Notes: generated by a model not told the origin, from the letters alone. Positions 46,669 through 57,770 are shown, numbered from the stretch's first letter. The stretch: 64,000 bases of DNA from Gelidibacter salicanalis (GCF_016469035.1 NZ_JAEHJZ010000004.1:19795-83794), one strand, 5' to 3'. Numbers and translations: made by a program.

Positions 46669-47319
46669 GTGAAATTCGTGTCAAAAAAAAAGAAAAAATA
46701 TTATACCGTCTGGAAAGGCCATAAAACTGGAATCTTTGAGAAATGGAACGACTGCAAAGCCCAAATCAAAGATTACCAAGGTGCTCAATATAAATCTTTT
46801 GAAACCTTTGAAGCGGCAAAAAAAGCATTGAACGGCAACTATAAAGATTATATTGGTAAGTCCAAAAGTTTCAAGAGCGGACTCTCAGAAACTGAACTGC
46901 AAAAAATTGGTCAGCCTAATTTCAATTCTATTTCTGTAGATGCGGCTTCTAGCGGCAATCCTGGCATTATGGAGTACAGAGGTGTGGACACCAAAACCAA
47001 AAAACAATTATTTATTCAAGGACCATTCCCTGAAGGCACTAATAATATTGGCGAATTTTTGGCCATCGTACACGGTTTGGCTTTGCTTAAAAAAAATGGG
47101 AGCCAACGCATTATTTACACTGACTCTAGAACCGCCATGAGTTGGGTCAGAAAGAAAATCTGTAATACCAAATTACCCCGAAACTCTAAAAACGAAGCGC
47201 TTTTTGTGTTGGTAGATAGAGCAGTAAATTGGCTTAAAACTAACACTTACACCACTACTGTGGTTAAATGGGAAACCAAAGCCTGGGGTGAGATTCCTGC
47301 GGATTTTGGGAGGAAATAA
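46669..47319 (+). CDS. Ribonuclease H with viroplasmin-type N-terminal domain
   Basis: 216 residues from a GTG; a second in-frame GTG at 46678 is equally good (SKKKKKYYTVWKGHKTGIFE). The first 50 residues, with YYTVWKGHKTGIFEKWNDC and GAQYKSFETFEAAKKAL, are the RNase H hybrid-binding (viroplasmin) domain. The RNase H fold follows: SVDAASSGNPGIMEYRG (first Asp), NNIGEFLAIVHGL (Glu) and IIYTDSRTAMSWVR (Asp). It removes RNA from RNA-DNA hybrids. Confidence 0.88.
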   Translation: MKFVSKKKKKYYTVWKGHKTGIFEKWNDCKAQIKDYQGAQYKSFETFEAAKKALNGNYKDYIGKSKSFKSGLSETELQKIGQPNFNSISVDAASSGNPGIMEYRGVDTKTKKQLFIQGPFPEGTNNIGEFLAIVHGLALLKKNGSQRIIYTDSRTAMSWVRKKICNTKLPRNSKNEALFVLVDRAVNWLKTNTYTTTVVKWETKAWGEIPADFGRK

Positions 47320-47406
47320 TCAATTCTTTAGGATTATTTTATCAGAAAACTGTGCCCAATTCGTAGCTAAAAAACCTTATATTTGCAGCAAATTTTAAAC
47401 CTCACT

Positions 47407-48339
47407 ATGAGCAAATTAGTAATTGTAGGTACCGTTGCTTTTGACGCTATTGAAACTCCTTTTGGGAAAACTGATAAAATACTAGGCGGCGCCGCAACCT
47501 TTATAGGTTTGGCAGCGTCCCAATTTAACGTTAATGCAGCCGTTGTGTCGGTTGTTGGTGGAGATTTTCCTCAAGAGTATTTAGATTTATTATCAGATAG
47601 GGATATAGACATCTCAGGTGTTGAAATCATCAAAGAAGGCAAAACCTTTTTTTGGAGTGGCAAATACCACAATGATATGAACACGCGTGATACCTTGGCA
47701 ACAGAATTAAATGTTCTTGCTGATTTCAATCCTGCAGTTCCAGAAGCTTTCAAAGATGCCAACGTGGTGATGTTAGGTAATTTGCACCCCTTAGTACAAA
47801 TGAGTGTTTTGGAGCAAATGAAAAAGAAGCCAAAACTGGTGATTTTGGACACTATGAATTTTTGGATGGATTGCGCTCTTGAAGCGTTAAAAGCTGTCAT
47901 TAAAAAAGTAGATGTCATTACTATTAACGACGAAGAGGCTCGCCAATTGACGGGCGAGTATTCTCTTGTGGTGGCGGCCCGTAAAATCCAAAAAATGGGT
48001 CCACAATACGTCGTGATCAAAAAAGGAGAACATGGCGCACTGTTATTCCACGATGAGAATGTGTTTTTCGCCCCTGCCCTTCCCTTAGAGGAAGTATTTG
48101 ATCCAACTGGCGCCGGAGATACCTTTGCTGGTGGATTTGCTGGATTTTTGGCAAAAACAGAAGACTATTCTTTTGAAAATATGAAAAATGCGGTCATTTA
48201 CGGTTCTACTTTAGCGTCTTTTTGTGTGGAGAAATTTGGAACAGAACGCATGCAAACACTTCAAGACAAAGAAATTTACCGACGATTGGATCAATTCAAG
48301 CAATTGACCCAATTTGAAATCGTCTTAGAGAACAATTAA
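47407..48339 (+). CDS. PfkB-family carbohydrate kinase
   Basis: 310 residues from the ATG at 47407 (MSKLVIVGTVAFDAI). GGAATFIGLAASQFN at the start and DPTGAGDTFAGGFAGFL near the C-terminus (catalytic Asp, GAGD anion hole) place it in the PfkB/ribokinase family. The sugar or nucleoside substrate is not clear. Downstream lies the long PurF-like gene, so a purine-linked substrate is possible but unproven. Confidence 0.85.
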   Translation: MSKLVIVGTVAFDAIETPFGKTDKILGGAATFIGLAASQFNVNAAVVSVVGGDFPQEYLDLLSDRDIDISGVEIIKEGKTFFWSGKYHNDMNTRDTLATELNVLADFNPAVPEAFKDANVVMLGNLHPLVQMSVLEQMKKKPKLVILDTMNFWMDCALEALKAVIKKVDVITINDEEARQLTGEYSLVVAARKIQKMGPQYVVIKKGEHGALLFHDENVFFAPALPLEEVFDPTGAGDTFAGGFAGFLAKTEDYSFENMKNAVIYGSTLASFCVEKFGTERMQTLQDKEIYRRLDQFKQLTQFEIVLENN

Positions 48340-48369
48340 TCACTAATCAATAACACAAGACAATTTACT

Positions 48370-48429
48370 ATGATGTTTAAATCACAAATTAAAAATTCAT
48401 ATCACATTGTTCTTGCCAAAAACGTTTAA
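48370..48429 (+). CDS. Possible 19-codon ORF upstream of the PurF-like gene
   Basis: ATG-ATG start; product ends NSYHIVLAKNV. It is followed 5 nt later by a second tiny frame and then a terminator. No evidence of translation. Confidence 0.2.
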   Translation: MMFKSQIKNSYHIVLAKNV

Positions 48430-48434
48430 AAACC

Positions 48435-48506
48435 ATGACAGTACATTTATTTGACATGATCTATAAACAACAATTATCTCAAGGATATACAATTGAATTG
48501 CAATAA
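48435..48506 (+). CDS. Possible 23-codon ORF upstream of the PurF-like gene
   Basis: Product begins MTVHLFDMIYKQQL and ends 4 nt before a GC-rich terminator hairpin. The pair of small frames plus terminator could be a separate short transcript or an attenuator-like leader. Confidence 0.25.
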   Translation: MTVHLFDMIYKQQLSQGYTIELQ

Positions 48507-48510
48507 ACTG

Positions 48511-48537
48511 ACGCGCTCCAAATGGAGCGCGTTTTTA
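48511..48537 (+). terminator. GC-rich terminator before the PurF-like gene
   Basis: ACGCGCTCCA / TGGAGCGCGT stem followed by TTTTT, 80 nt upstream of the PurF-like start codon. Confidence 0.85.
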
Positions 48538-48616
48538 AATACCCGTTGTTTGTAATACTCTCAACTCTATTACGACAAAATTTACTATTAAAGACATCTA
48601 AAATTAAAACAACCCA

Positions 48617-50515
48617 ATGAGTGATGCGTTAAAACATGAGTGCGGAATTGCACTCATCAGACTTTTAAAACCTTTAGATTACTACAAAGAGAAATACGGT
48701 AGTGCCTTTTACGGGGTCAATAAAATGTATTTGATGATGGAAAAGCAGCACAATCGCGGGCAGGATGGCGCTGGTTTTGCAAGTATCAAACTCGACACTG
48801 CTCCTGGAGAACGGTACATCAGTCGCGTGCGCTCCATTGCACAACAACCTATTCAGGATATTTTTGCGCAAATTAACGAGCGCATCAATAAAGAATTGAC
48901 AGAACACCCAGAATATGCGGATGATGTCGAATTGCAGAAAAAGAATATCCCATATATTGGAGAACTGCTTTTAGGCCACGTACGTTACGGCACTTACGGA
49001 AAAAACAGCGTGGAGAGTGTACATCCATTTTTAAGGCAAAACAATTGGATGCATAGAAATCTAATTCTGGCAGGTAATTTCAACATGACCAATGTTAATG
49101 AGTTATTTGAAGGATTGGTAAAAATAGGACAACATCCTAAGGAAAAGGCAGACACAGTGACCATCATGGAAAAAATAGGTCATTTTTTAGATGATGCCGT
49201 TGCTAAAAAATATAAGCAACTGAAGAATGAAGGGTATAATAAAAATGAATGTTCGCCATTGATTGCTGACCGTCTCAATGTTGCAAAAATATTGAAACGC
49301 TCCGCAAAAGATTGGGATGGCGGGTATGCCATGGCGGGATTGTTAGGCCATGGCGATTCTTTTGTATTACGAGATCCTTCTGGCATAAGACCTGCATACT
49401 ATTATCAAGATGACGAGATTGTAGTAGTGGCTTCTGAGCGTCCAGTAATTCAAACTGTTTTTAATGTAGAATTTGATGCAGTACAAGAGCTTCCGCCAGG
49501 GCATGCAATAATTACCAAGAAATCAGGAGAAACGGCCATTAAAAAAATATTAGAACCGCTAGAACGTAAAGCATGTTCATTTGAACGCATATATTTTTCA
49601 AGAGGAAGTGATGCCGAAATTTATCAGGAGCGTAAAAAGTTAGGGAAATTATTGATGCCAAAAGTATTGGAGGCCATTGATTATGATACTAAAAACAGTG
49701 TCTTCTCCTATATTCCAAATACCGCAGAAACTTCATTTTTTGGAATGATTGAAACGCTTGAGGACCACCTCAACAAAAAGAAAACAAAAGCCATTCTTGA
49801 AGGCAACGGTGGACTCTCTGCAGATAAGGTGACACAAATTTTATCAGAGAGACCTCGGATAGAAAAAATTGCCATTAAAGATGTTAAGCTTAGAACTTTT
49901 ATTACGGAAGACAGCAGTCGGGATGATTTAGTAGCACATGTGTATGACGTGACCTACGGCGTCATTAAACCTACAGACAATTTGGTGATTATTGATGATA
50001 GTATTGTACGCGGTACCACACTTAAAAAGAGTATTATTAAGATGATGGACAGACTACACCCTAAAAAAATAGTGGTGGTCTCCTCTGCTCCACAAATTCG
50101 TTATCCGGATTGCTATGGTATTGACATGGCAAGACTGGAAGATCTTATTGCTTTCAGAGCCATGCTTGAGCTACTAAAAGAAAACAACAAATATCATCTT
50201 ATAAAAGAAGTGTATACTAAATGTATTGCACAGGTGCATTTGGAAGATAAAGAGGTTCGGAATTTTGTTAAAGAACTCTACAGTCAATTTACTGCGGAAC
50301 AAATTTCAGATAAAATTGCAGTGCTTATTTGCGATACATCTGTTAAAACTGAGGTGAAGGCCATTTTTCAAACCATCGAAAATTTACATCTGGCTTGTCC
50401 AAAAAATCTTGGAGATTGGTATTTCACAGGAAACTATCCAACACCGGGAGGAAATCGTGTAGTCAATAAAGCATTTATCAATTTCTATGAAGGAAATAAT
50501 GCCCGTGCCTACTAG
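48617..50515 (+). CDS. Long amidophosphoribosyltransferase-like enzyme (PurF family)
   Basis: 632 residues, much longer than usual PurF (about 470-505). The glutaminase starts at Cys9 (HECGIALIRL) after a short pro-sequence, as in PurF enzymes that are trimmed. QHNRGQDGAGFAS and GHVRYGTYG are glutaminase motifs. The PRPP site is VIIDDSIVRGTTLKKS. Extra residues lie in the glutaminase part (about 80-120) and at the C-terminus, which ends FYEGNNARAY. It may be true PurF or a second, divergent enzyme; the window does not show another. Confidence 0.85.
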   Translation: MSDALKHECGIALIRLLKPLDYYKEKYGSAFYGVNKMYLMMEKQHNRGQDGAGFASIKLDTAPGERYISRVRSIAQQPIQDIFAQINERINKELTEHPEYADDVELQKKNIPYIGELLLGHVRYGTYGKNSVESVHPFLRQNNWMHRNLILAGNFNMTNVNELFEGLVKIGQHPKEKADTVTIMEKIGHFLDDAVAKKYKQLKNEGYNKNECSPLIADRLNVAKILKRSAKDWDGGYAMAGLLGHGDSFVLRDPSGIRPAYYYQDDEIVVVASERPVIQTVFNVEFDAVQELPPGHAIITKKSGETAIKKILEPLERKACSFERIYFSRGSDAEIYQERKKLGKLLMPKVLEAIDYDTKNSVFSYIPNTAETSFFGMIETLEDHLNKKKTKAILEGNGGLSADKVTQILSERPRIEKIAIKDVKLRTFITEDSSRDDLVAHVYDVTYGVIKPTDNLVIIDDSIVRGTTLKKSIIKMMDRLHPKKIVVVSSAPQIRYPDCYGIDMARLEDLIAFRAMLELLKENNKYHLIKEVYTKCIAQVHLEDKEVRNFVKELYSQFTAEQISDKIAVLICDTSVKTEVKAIFQTIENLHLACPKNLGDWYFTGNYPTPGGNRVVNKAFINFYEGNNARAY

Positions 50516-50616
50516 TTTGAAAACGAGATGATTATGCGGATTGCCCGAAATATATTCTTTTAATCGGATAATTCCGCAGTTAATCTAAAAAATATTAGAG
50601 TTATTAAAATTCAATA

Positions 50617-50624
50617 TACATTAG
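50617..50624 (+). promoter_or_regulatory. -7 box of small-RNA copy 1
   Basis: TACATTAG (TAnnTTnG) lies 5 nt before the conserved CCATAAC start, the same spacing as copy 2. No clear -33. Confidence 0.5.
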
Positions 50625-50628
50625 CAAT

Positions 50629-50706
50629 ACCATAACATAAGTAGGTTAAGTTCATGGTAGATTTGGGGCAAAAAAAGGTAAACTTAGGTTTACCTTTTTT
50701 TATGCT
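50629..50706 (+). ncRNA. Putative small RNA, copy 1
   Basis: Not recognised by name. From CCATAAC to GGGGCAAAAAA it matches copy 2 at 50882 over about 48 nt with one C/T change and one A indel. CCATAAC pairs with GTTCATGG (one bulged base) over a 13-nt loop, followed by an exposed TAGATTTGGGGC. A 14-bp terminator stem with core GGTAAAC / GTTTACC (50670-50701) ends it. The terminator stem differs from copy 2, so structure rather than sequence is kept there. No ORF fits. Confidence 0.65.
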
Positions 50707-50869
50707 CCTACTTTTTAAATTTAGTTTGATGAAGTTCCACATAATATTTTCAAAAAATACTGATAAATATCATAGTATAATTAATAATATAATTGTAACC
50801 TAAAACTTCATTCAGCCTAATTTATTCGCCGTTGATCTAATATATGTAAGAATTCTCTTTTAGTCTACC

Positions 50870-50877
50870 TATATTTG
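50870..50877 (+). promoter_or_regulatory. -7 box of small-RNA copy 2
   Basis: TATATTTG, a full match to TAnnTTTG, 5 nt before CCATAAC. Confidence 0.6.
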
Positions 50878-50881
50878 TTTC

Positions 50882-50952
50882 ACCATAACATAAGTAGGTT
50901 AAGTTTATGGTAGATTTGGGGCAAAAAAGGTGGACACTCGTCCACCTTTTTT
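50882..50952 (+). ncRNA. Putative small RNA, copy 2
   Basis: Second copy of the unit at 50629. CCATAAC and GTTTATGG form the 5' stem-loop with loop ATAAGTAGGTTAA; the linker TAGATTTGGGGC is identical. The terminator (50923-50952) uses GGTGGAC / GTCCACC instead of GGTAAAC / GTTTACC. A full TAnnTTTG box precedes it. Together these suggest an independently transcribed RNA of about 70 nt. Confidence 0.7.
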
Positions 50953-51020
50953 CATGAATACCTGCGAACGCAGGTATCTCTAATTTAGAACCCCAATTAC
51001 ATTCCATCTAAACCAAAAAA

Positions 51021-51045
51021 AAAAGCAAACCCCTTTGAGTTTGCT
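51021..51045 (-). terminator. Terminator of sodA
   Basis: AGCAAAC / GTTTGCT stem; on the minus strand it is followed by a run of ten T. Confidence 0.8.
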
Positions 51046-51068
51046 CTTCTATAAGATATAATTGAAAC

Positions 51069-51677
51069 TTATTTCGCTTCTGCGTAACGTCTTTCAACTT
51101 CGTTCCAGTTAATCACATTAAAAAATGCATTAATATAATCTGGTCTTTTGTTTTGATATTTTAAATAATAAGCATGTTCCCAAACATCCAATCCTAAAAT
51201 TGGCGTTCCTCCACACCCAGCACCAGGCATTAATGGATTATCTTGATTAGGTGTGGAGCATATTTCAACTTTTCCACCTTTATGTACGCACAACCAAGCC
51301 CAACCAGAACCAAACTGGGTTGCAGCTGCTTTACTGAATTCATCCTTAAACGCATCAACGGATTTAAACTCAGACTCAATTGCAGCTTTTAGGTCTCCAG
51401 ACAACTGTCCTTTACCTTCTGGATTCATCACTTCCCAAAAAAGAGAGTGGTTATAGAAGCCACCACCATTATTTCTAACGGCTTTATTATCCATATCTAA
51501 GTTGATCAAAATATTTTCGATAGTTTTTCCAGCCATATCAGTTCCTTCAATAGCGCTGTTCAGTTTATCTGTATAACCTTGATGATGTTTAGTATGATGT
51601 ATTTCCATTGTTTTTGCATCAATATGAGGCTCTAAAGCATCATAAGCATATTTTAATTTCGGTAATTCGAAAGCCAT
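51069..51677 (-). CDS. sodA: Superoxide dismutase, Fe/Mn type
   Basis: 202 residues. Metal ligands: His in [11 protein letters not shown], His in NHSLFWEVM, and Asp and His in [19 protein letters not shown]. No signal peptide, so cytoplasmic. Whether Fe or Mn is used cannot be read with certainty. It turns superoxide into peroxide and oxygen. Confidence 0.95.
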   Translation of the reverse strand: MAFELPKLKYAYDALEPHIDAKTMEIHHTKHHQGYTDKLNSAIEGTDMAGKTIENILINLDMDNKAVRNNGGGFYNHSLFWEVMNPEGKGQLSGDLKAAIESEFKSVDAFKDEFSKAAATQFGSGWAWLCVHKGGKVEICSTPNQDNPLMPGAGCGGTPILGLDVWEHAYYLKYQNKRPDYINAFFNVINWNEVERRYAEAK

Positions 51678-51714
51678 AATGTATATGTTTTTAAGTGTTA
51701 ATATTTATTCTACC

Positions 51715-51722
51715 CAAATTTA
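51715..51722 (-). promoter_or_regulatory. -7 box upstream of sodA
   Basis: TAAATTTG on the minus strand, 37 nt before the start codon. The -33 box is weak. Confidence 0.45.
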
Positions 51723-51887
51723 CACATAATACTGTGCATTTAAAAATATTAACCGCTTCGTATCTAAGAGTTAAGAAAAGTTTAACGTTGGCAACCAGTA
51801 AGGTATAGTTAGTCCATACCCATGGAATTCTTTAAAATTATCCAAATAAATCAGCTTTAGTTTTTATCTTGTCTCAAAATCCAAAAC

Positions 51888-54800
51888 ATGGACATCCAAC
51901 ATCCGTTTTCAATATATAATGCTTCGGCAGGAAGTGGCAAAACCTTTACACTTGTAAAAGTGTATTTAAAAATCTTATTGACCTCCAGTCAAAAGAATGC
52001 GTTTAAAAACATATTGGCCCTAACTTTTACCAACAAAGCGGTTGCTGAGATGAAGGCTCGTGTGGTAGACATGCTTATTGCTTTTGCAAATCCATCCATT
52101 TTGGAGAAGCCTACGCCAATGTTCACTATACTTTCTGAAGAACTCCAAATGGATTCCAAAGAACTGCATGAAAAGGCCAAGATTATTTTAAATACTATTG
52201 CCCATAACTATGCGGCCTTCGACATTTCTACCATTGATAAGTTTAACCATAGACTGATCAGGACATTTGCGCATGACTTAAAATTGCCGCTAAATTTTGA
52301 AGTAGAGTTAGACACCAAAACAATTCTCGCCAAAGCGGTAGATCAACTTATTGACAAAGCGGGAACGGAAAAGGAACTCACCAAAATATTAGTCGATTTT
52401 GCGATTGAAAAGGCTGACGATGATAAAAGCTGGGATGTGGCTTTTGATTTTAATCAGATTGCACAATTACTGATTAATGAAAATGACCTCCCGTATATTG
52501 AATTGTTAAAAGATAAAACGCTAGATGATTTTAAAAATCTTAAAACACAACTTATTGCGCAAATTGGTCAATTAGAAACTGCTATTGCCCAAACTGCACA
52601 AGAAACCTTATCGCTTTTTGAAACCAATGGGTTGCAGTTTACTGATTTCTCGAGCAGCTATCTACCCAAACATTTTTTAAAATTATCTGAAAGCAATTTT
52701 GAGGTCAGTTTTGGCTTAAAGTGGCAACAGGATCTAAGCGACGGAAATCCATTGTATCCCAAAAAACGATTGGATGCCTATAAAATGACTGCCATTGACA
52801 ATCTTCAACCGAGCATCAATACAGCGTTTGAAGAAACCAAGCAAGCCATTGTCCAATTTAAATTTCTGAGGAATGTTCTCAAAAACATCACTCCCTTATC
52901 CGTTTTGAATGCTATTTATAATAGTCTTCAAGATATTAAGGCCGATGAAGATCTGGTACTCATTTCAGAATTCAACAGCTTAATCAGCAATGAAATAAAG
53001 TCGCAACCAGCGCCCTTTATTTATGAGCGGATGGGTGAAAAATTCAAGCATTACTTTATTGATGAGTTTCAGGACACCTCCGTAAAACAGTGGGAAAATT
53101 TAATTCCTTTAATAGACAATGCCATCTCTGGTCAAAACTTAAAAGGCGAAACCGGCTCCGCAATGTTGGTAGGAGACGCCAAACAGGCCATTTATAGATG
53201 GCGCGGCGGAAAGGCAGAACAATTTATAGATTTATATACAGCCAAGCAGCAGCCGTTTCAAACACCACAGAACGTTGAAAATCTACCCGCCAATTATAGG
53301 AGTTTAGAAACCATTGTAAATTTCAACAATAGTTTATTTAAGCATTTGTCTTCCTTCGTGGTTACGAACCCTTCCCATCGCCAAATTTATGAAGCCAGCC
53401 ATCAGCAGCCGTTTTTAAAGGGAGAAGGCTATATAGAATTGTCCTTATTAGAGTTTGAACCTGAAGAAAAGGATAAAACCTACGGATTCAACGTTCTGCA
53501 AGCGATCAAAAAAGCGCAGGACAACAAATTTGAATTGCGCGACATTTGCATCATTACAAGAAAAGCTAAAGAAGGCATTGCGCTTGCTGAATATTTGAGT
53601 ATTGAAGGTGTGCCTATCATTTCTTCGGAATCGTTACTGCTCAAAAATTCGCCTGAAGTACAATTTTTAACCAGCATCATCGCCTTGGCTTCACAGCCTT
53701 ATAATGACATGTTGAAAATTGAAACGCTGAGTTATTTGGCAGACCACCAACTTCATCTGAATGATAAACATTTGTTTTTTAACGGTCTGGTGCATTTGGA
53801 GGCTTCTGACATGTTTGAAAGACTCCAAGAGTACGACTTGTATTTCAATTTCAATCAATTTTTACAATTGCCCTTTTATGAGGCAGTAGAGAGTTTAGTG
53901 AGGCAGTTTCACCTCAATAAGACATCCAATGCATACATTCAATTTTTTCTGGATGAAGTGTTAGATTTTTCACAGAAATACAATGCGGGATTTTCAAGTT
54001 TCACTTCCCATTGGGACATTAAAAAAGAGAAACTTTCCATAACCTCTCCACAAGGCAATAATGCGGTGCAGATTATGACCATTCACAAATCAAAAGGTTT
54101 GGAATTTCCGATTGTTATTTTCCCCTATGCTAACCAAGACATTTATTTTGATAGGTCTCCAAAAGTGTGGTTCCCCGTAGCACCAGAAGCTTTTAACGGA
54201 TTTTCTAACGTTTTTATTAACCTCAATAAAGAGTTGCAGGAGCTGGGCCCCTTAGGTGAAAACATGTACACTGAATATAGGACGCAATTAGAATTGGACA
54301 GTATGAACCTGTTATATGTAGTGCTCACTCGCGCCGTAGAGCAACTTTACGTTATCTCAGAATATGATGTTGATAAAGCACAAAACGAAAAGCTTGGGTG
54401 GTATTCAGGATTGTTCATCAGTTACCTTAAATCTTTAGGCGTTTGGGATAGTTCCAAAAAGAGTTATACGTTTGGCTCTCCCACGCGCATCTTGTCTCCC
54501 AAAAAAATAGAAACTTCAACAACTCAAGAGCATTTTATTTCTGTCGCCAAAGAAGATCATGATTTAAAGATTGTCACCAATGCCGGATACTTATGGGATA
54601 CGCAACAAGAAGCGGCTATAGAAAAAGGAAATCTGGTCCATTTGATCATGTCAAAAATAGAGTCAGACACAGATATCGATGTGGTTTTTGAAGCGTTTCA
54701 AAATAAAGGCGATTTAACCGCTCAACAATGTGTGGAACTAAGACCTATAATACTCAGCATTGTTCACCATGACAAATTAAAAGCGTATTTTAAGTCAGGA

Positions 54801-55040
54801 TTGCAGGTTTATAATGAAAAAGACATTTTAGCCTCCGGAGGTCTTATTTTAAGGCCAGACCGGATTGTAGTCAACAACGCGCGTCAAGCGGTTATCATTG
54901 ATTACAAAACGGGCACTGCCCATATAAACCATCATAATCAACTTAACGAATACCAAACTATTCTCGAAGAAATGGGTTTTAGTGTGGCAAAAAAAATACT
55001 TGTTTACATAAATGAGGACATTCAAATAAAAGAATTTTAA
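51888..55040 (+). CDS. AddA-like helicase-nuclease subunit
   Basis: 1050 residues. UvrD-type helicase motifs in order: [14 protein letters not shown] (Walker A), [12 protein letters not shown] (Ia), FIDEFQDTS (II), [13 protein letters not shown] (III), NYRSLE (IV), [13 protein letters not shown] (V) and [13 protein letters not shown] (VI). A C-terminal PD-(D/E)XK nuclease domain shows [15 protein letters not shown] and NQLNEYQ. This is the AddA build; with the AddB-like gene at 57813 it would process double-strand breaks for recombination. The two genes are separated by kbl and an OmpA gene. Confidence 0.88.
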   Translation: MDIQHPFSIYNASAGSGKTFTLVKVYLKILLTSSQKNAFKNILALTFTNKAVAEMKARVVDMLIAFANPSILEKPTPMFTILSEELQMDSKELHEKAKIILNTIAHNYAAFDISTIDKFNHRLIRTFAHDLKLPLNFEVELDTKTILAKAVDQLIDKAGTEKELTKILVDFAIEKADDDKSWDVAFDFNQIAQLLINENDLPYIELLKDKTLDDFKNLKTQLIAQIGQLETAIAQTAQETLSLFETNGLQFTDFSSSYLPKHFLKLSESNFEVSFGLKWQQDLSDGNPLYPKKRLDAYKMTAIDNLQPSINTAFEETKQAIVQFKFLRNVLKNITPLSVLNAIYNSLQDIKADEDLVLISEFNSLISNEIKSQPAPFIYERMGEKFKHYFIDEFQDTSVKQWENLIPLIDNAISGQNLKGETGSAMLVGDAKQAIYRWRGGKAEQFIDLYTAKQQPFQTPQNVENLPANYRSLETIVNFNNSLFKHLSSFVVTNPSHRQIYEASHQQPFLKGEGYIELSLLEFEPEEKDKTYGFNVLQAIKKAQDNKFELRDICIITRKAKEGIALAEYLSIEGVPIISSESLLLKNSPEVQFLTSIIALASQPYNDMLKIETLSYLADHQLHLNDKHLFFNGLVHLEASDMFERLQEYDLYFNFNQFLQLPFYEAVESLVRQFHLNKTSNAYIQFFLDEVLDFSQKYNAGFSSFTSHWDIKKEKLSITSPQGNNAVQIMTIHKSKGLEFPIVIFPYANQDIYFDRSPKVWFPVAPEAFNGFSNVFINLNKELQELGPLGENMYTEYRTQLELDSMNLLYVVLTRAVEQLYVISEYDVDKAQNEKLGWYSGLFISYLKSLGVWDSSKKSYTFGSPTRILSPKKIETSTTQEHFISVAKEDHDLKIVTNAGYLWDTQQEAAIEKGNLVHLIMSKIESDTDIDVVFEAFQNKGDLTAQQCVELRPIILSIVHHDKLKAYFKSGLQVYNEKDILASGGLILRPDRIVVNNARQAVIIDYKTGTAHINHHNQLNEYQTILEEMGFSVAKKILVYINEDIQIKEF

Positions 55041-55063
55041 CTTTGCATAAAATCAAATACATC

Positions 55064-56260
55064 ATGTACGGCAACAAACTACAACAACACTTACAAAAAG
55101 AACTTAAAGACATTAAAGAAGCTGGACTTTATAAAGAAGAGCGCATTATCACCTCTCCTCAGGGTGCAGAAATCACACTGAACACTGGTGAGACAGTCTT
55201 AAATTTTTGTGCCAATAATTATTTAGGTCTTTCCTCACACCCAGAAGTCGTGAAGGCTGCCAAGGACACTTTGGACTCACACGGTTTTGGAATGTCGTCA
55301 GTACGCTTTATTTGCGGTACACAAGACATCCATAAAACATTAGAACAAAAAATTGCCGAATTTTACGGTACTGAAGATACCATCTTGTATGCTGCGGCCT
55401 TTGATGCCAATGGTGGTGTGTTTGAACCTTTATTGGATGCCAATGACGCTATTATATCAGATTCTTTAAACCATGCGTCCATTATTGATGGGGTGCGTTT
55501 GTGCAAAGCAGCTCGATATCGTTATGAAAATAGCAATATGGAAGATCTTGAACAACAACTTATCGCTGCCAATGAAAAGGGCGCCCGATTTAAGATTATT
55601 GTAACAGACGGCGTATTTTCTATGGACGGTATCGTAGCACCATTGGATAAAATTTGTGATTTAGCTGATAAATATGATGCGATGGTCATGATTGACGAAT
55701 GTCATGCTACTGGATTTATTGGCGAAACAGGTCGTGGCACCTTAGAAGAGAAGGGAGTGATGGATCGTATTGACATTATTACAGGCACCTTAGGTAAGGC
55801 TATGGGAGGCGCCATGGGTGGTTATACTACAGGTAAAAAAGAAATTATAGCCTTATTGCGTCAACGCTCAAGACCATATTTGTTCTCTAACTCTCTTGCG
55901 CCTGCTATTGTTGGTGCTTCTATTAAGGTATTTGAGATGCTGGCCAACGATACCACGCTAAGAGATCAACTGGCAGAAAACACTGCCTATTTTAAAGAAG
56001 GCATGCAAAAAGCAGGATTTGACATTATCAATGGAGATTCAGCAATTGTACCGGTCATGTTGTATGACGCAAAATTATCTCAAACCATGGCAAACATGCT
56101 TCTGCAAGAAGGAATTTATGTAATAGGATTCTTTTTTCCCGTGGTTCCAAAAGACAAAGCCAGAATTAGAGTTCAGCTTTCAGCCGCTCATACAAAAGCG
56201 CATTTAGATAAGGCCATTGCAGCTTTTATTAAGGTTGGCAAAAGCTTGGAGATTATTTAA
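55064..56260 (+). CDS. kbl: Glycine C-acetyltransferase (2-amino-3-ketobutyrate CoA ligase)
   Basis: 398 residues from the ATG at 55064. PLP-dependent alpha-oxoamine synthase: [32 protein letters not shown] and the PLP lysine in [14 protein letters not shown]. It joins glycine and acetyl-CoA, or runs in threonine breakdown. It starts just 23 nt after the AddA-like gene. Confidence 0.93.
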   Translation: MYGNKLQQHLQKELKDIKEAGLYKEERIITSPQGAEITLNTGETVLNFCANNYLGLSSHPEVVKAAKDTLDSHGFGMSSVRFICGTQDIHKTLEQKIAEFYGTEDTILYAAAFDANGGVFEPLLDANDAIISDSLNHASIIDGVRLCKAARYRYENSNMEDLEQQLIAANEKGARFKIIVTDGVFSMDGIVAPLDKICDLADKYDAMVMIDECHATGFIGETGRGTLEEKGVMDRIDIITGTLGKAMGGAMGGYTTGKKEIIALLRQRSRPYLFSNSLAPAIVGASIKVFEMLANDTTLRDQLAENTAYFKEGMQKAGFDIINGDSAIVPVMLYDAKLSQTMANMLLQEGIYVIGFFFPVVPKDKARIRVQLSAAHTKAHLDKAIAAFIKVGKSLEII

Positions 56261-56307
56261 ATTCAGTCCAAACACTGATATTTTAAGAAAATTACTATAA
56301 TATTTTA

Positions 56308-56315
56308 TATATTTG
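56308..56315 (+). promoter_or_regulatory. -7 box upstream of the OmpA gene
   Basis: TATATTTG, 70 nt before the start codon. The -33 box is not clear. Confidence 0.45.
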
Positions 56316-56384
56316 TCTTTGTTAATAAAATTTTACAACTTACTTTTGTCCATTAATTAACACTTAAAATTAAATTATTAGAAT

Positions 56385-57746
56385 ATGAAAAATCTTAGCA
56401 GATTATTTTTCGCTATGTTGCTTGTATTGAGCTTTAGCAACGCCAACGCGCAAGACGAAAACAACCCTTGGGCAATTGGGGTTGGTGTGAACGCAGTTGA
56501 CTTTTATCCAACAGGCGAAGACGGCCAAGGTGAAATCTTTGATGAATACTTCAATTTTGGAGATCACTACAACGTCTTGCCTTCTTTATCTTCTATCTCT
56601 GTTTCTAGATACCTATCTGACGGATTTACATTAACCGCAGCAGGTACTATCAACGAAATCAGTAAAATTGGAGATAGTTCAGCTGATGATTTATCTTACT
56701 ATGGATTAGATGGTACAGTTAGATACAGTTTTGCAAGTCTTGTAAACTCTCCTGTTTTTGAGCCTTATTTAGGCGTAGGTGGTGGTTACACATGGGTTGA
56801 CGACATTGGTGCAGGTACTTTAAACGGAACTTTAGGTTTTAACTTATGGTTTTCTGAAAATATCGGTATGACTGTACAGTCTGCTTACAAGCATTCATTT
56901 GAAGACTATTTAGCTACACATTTCCAACATACTGTTGGTTTAGCTCTTAAATTCGGTGGAAAAGATACTGATGGAGACGGTGTATATGACAAAGATGACG
57001 CTTGTCCGGATGTTCCTGGTTTAGCAGCTTTTAATGGTTGTCCAGATTCTGACAACGATGGTATTGAAGATTCTAAAGATGATTGTCCTAACGAAGCTGG
57101 TTTAGCTGAGTTTAACGGTTGTCCTGATACTGACGGTGATGGTGTTCCAGATAACAAAGACGAATGTCCTACAGTTGCTGGCTTGAAAGCATTAAACGGT
57201 TGTCCTGATGCTGATGGCGATGGTGTAGCTGATAAAGATGACGAATGTCCTAATGAAGCTGGTCCTGCTGCAAACAAAGGATGTCCTTGGAAAGATACAG
57301 ACGGCGACGGTGTATTAGACAAAGATGACAAATGTCCTAACGAAGCTGGCACAGTAGCAAACAATGGTTGTCCTGAAGTTAAGCCAACTGTTGAAGAAAT
57401 GAAAACTCTTAACGAGTACGCTAGAACAATCTTATTTGATACAGGTAAATCTACCTTCAAAAAAGAATCTATCCAAACGTTAGAGTCTATGCATGCTATC
57501 TTCCACAAATATCCAGAAGCAACTTTCGTTCTAGAAGGATATACTGATAGTGTTGGATCAGAAAGATCTAACCAATTATTGTCAGAAAGAAGAGCTACTG
57601 CAGTAAAAGATTGGTTAATTGCAAATGGAATTGAAACAGAGCGTTTAACAGCGAAAGGTTTTGGTGAAGAGAATCCAATTGATTCTAACAAAACTGCTGC
57701 TGGTAGAACTAACAACAGACGTGTAGAAGTAAAACTTACAAACTAA
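56385..57746 (+). CDS. OmpA-family protein with thrombospondin type 3 repeats
   Basis: 453 residues. Signal peptide ends NANAQ (about residue 22). Residues 25-195 are an outer-membrane beta-barrel-like domain. Five calcium-binding type 3 repeats follow (about 195-340), each with a D.DGDGV.D..D.CP core and NGCP ends. The last 115 residues are the peptidoglycan-binding OmpA domain: [33 protein letters not shown] and [12 protein letters not shown]. It links the outer membrane to the wall. Confidence 0.95.
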   Translation: MKNLSRLFFAMLLVLSFSNANAQDENNPWAIGVGVNAVDFYPTGEDGQGEIFDEYFNFGDHYNVLPSLSSISVSRYLSDGFTLTAAGTINEISKIGDSSADDLSYYGLDGTVRYSFASLVNSPVFEPYLGVGGGYTWVDDIGAGTLNGTLGFNLWFSENIGMTVQSAYKHSFEDYLATHFQHTVGLALKFGGKDTDGDGVYDKDDACPDVPGLAAFNGCPDSDNDGIEDSKDDCPNEAGLAEFNGCPDTDGDGVPDNKDECPTVAGLKALNGCPDADGDGVADKDDECPNEAGPAANKGCPWKDTDGDGVLDKDDKCPNEAGTVANNGCPEVKPTVEEMKTLNEYARTILFDTGKSTFKKESIQTLESMHAIFHKYPEATFVLEGYTDSVGSERSNQLLSERRATAVKDWLIANGIETERLTAKGFGEENPIDSNKTAAGRTNNRRVEVKLTN

Positions 57747-57770
57747 GTTTTAACACCTAATAATATTTAG

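Noticed and set aside
56906-57715. Open frame of 269 codons on the minus strand of the OmpA gene
   Set aside because: It is the antisense shadow of the repetitive type 3 repeat region; the plus-strand protein has full domain support.
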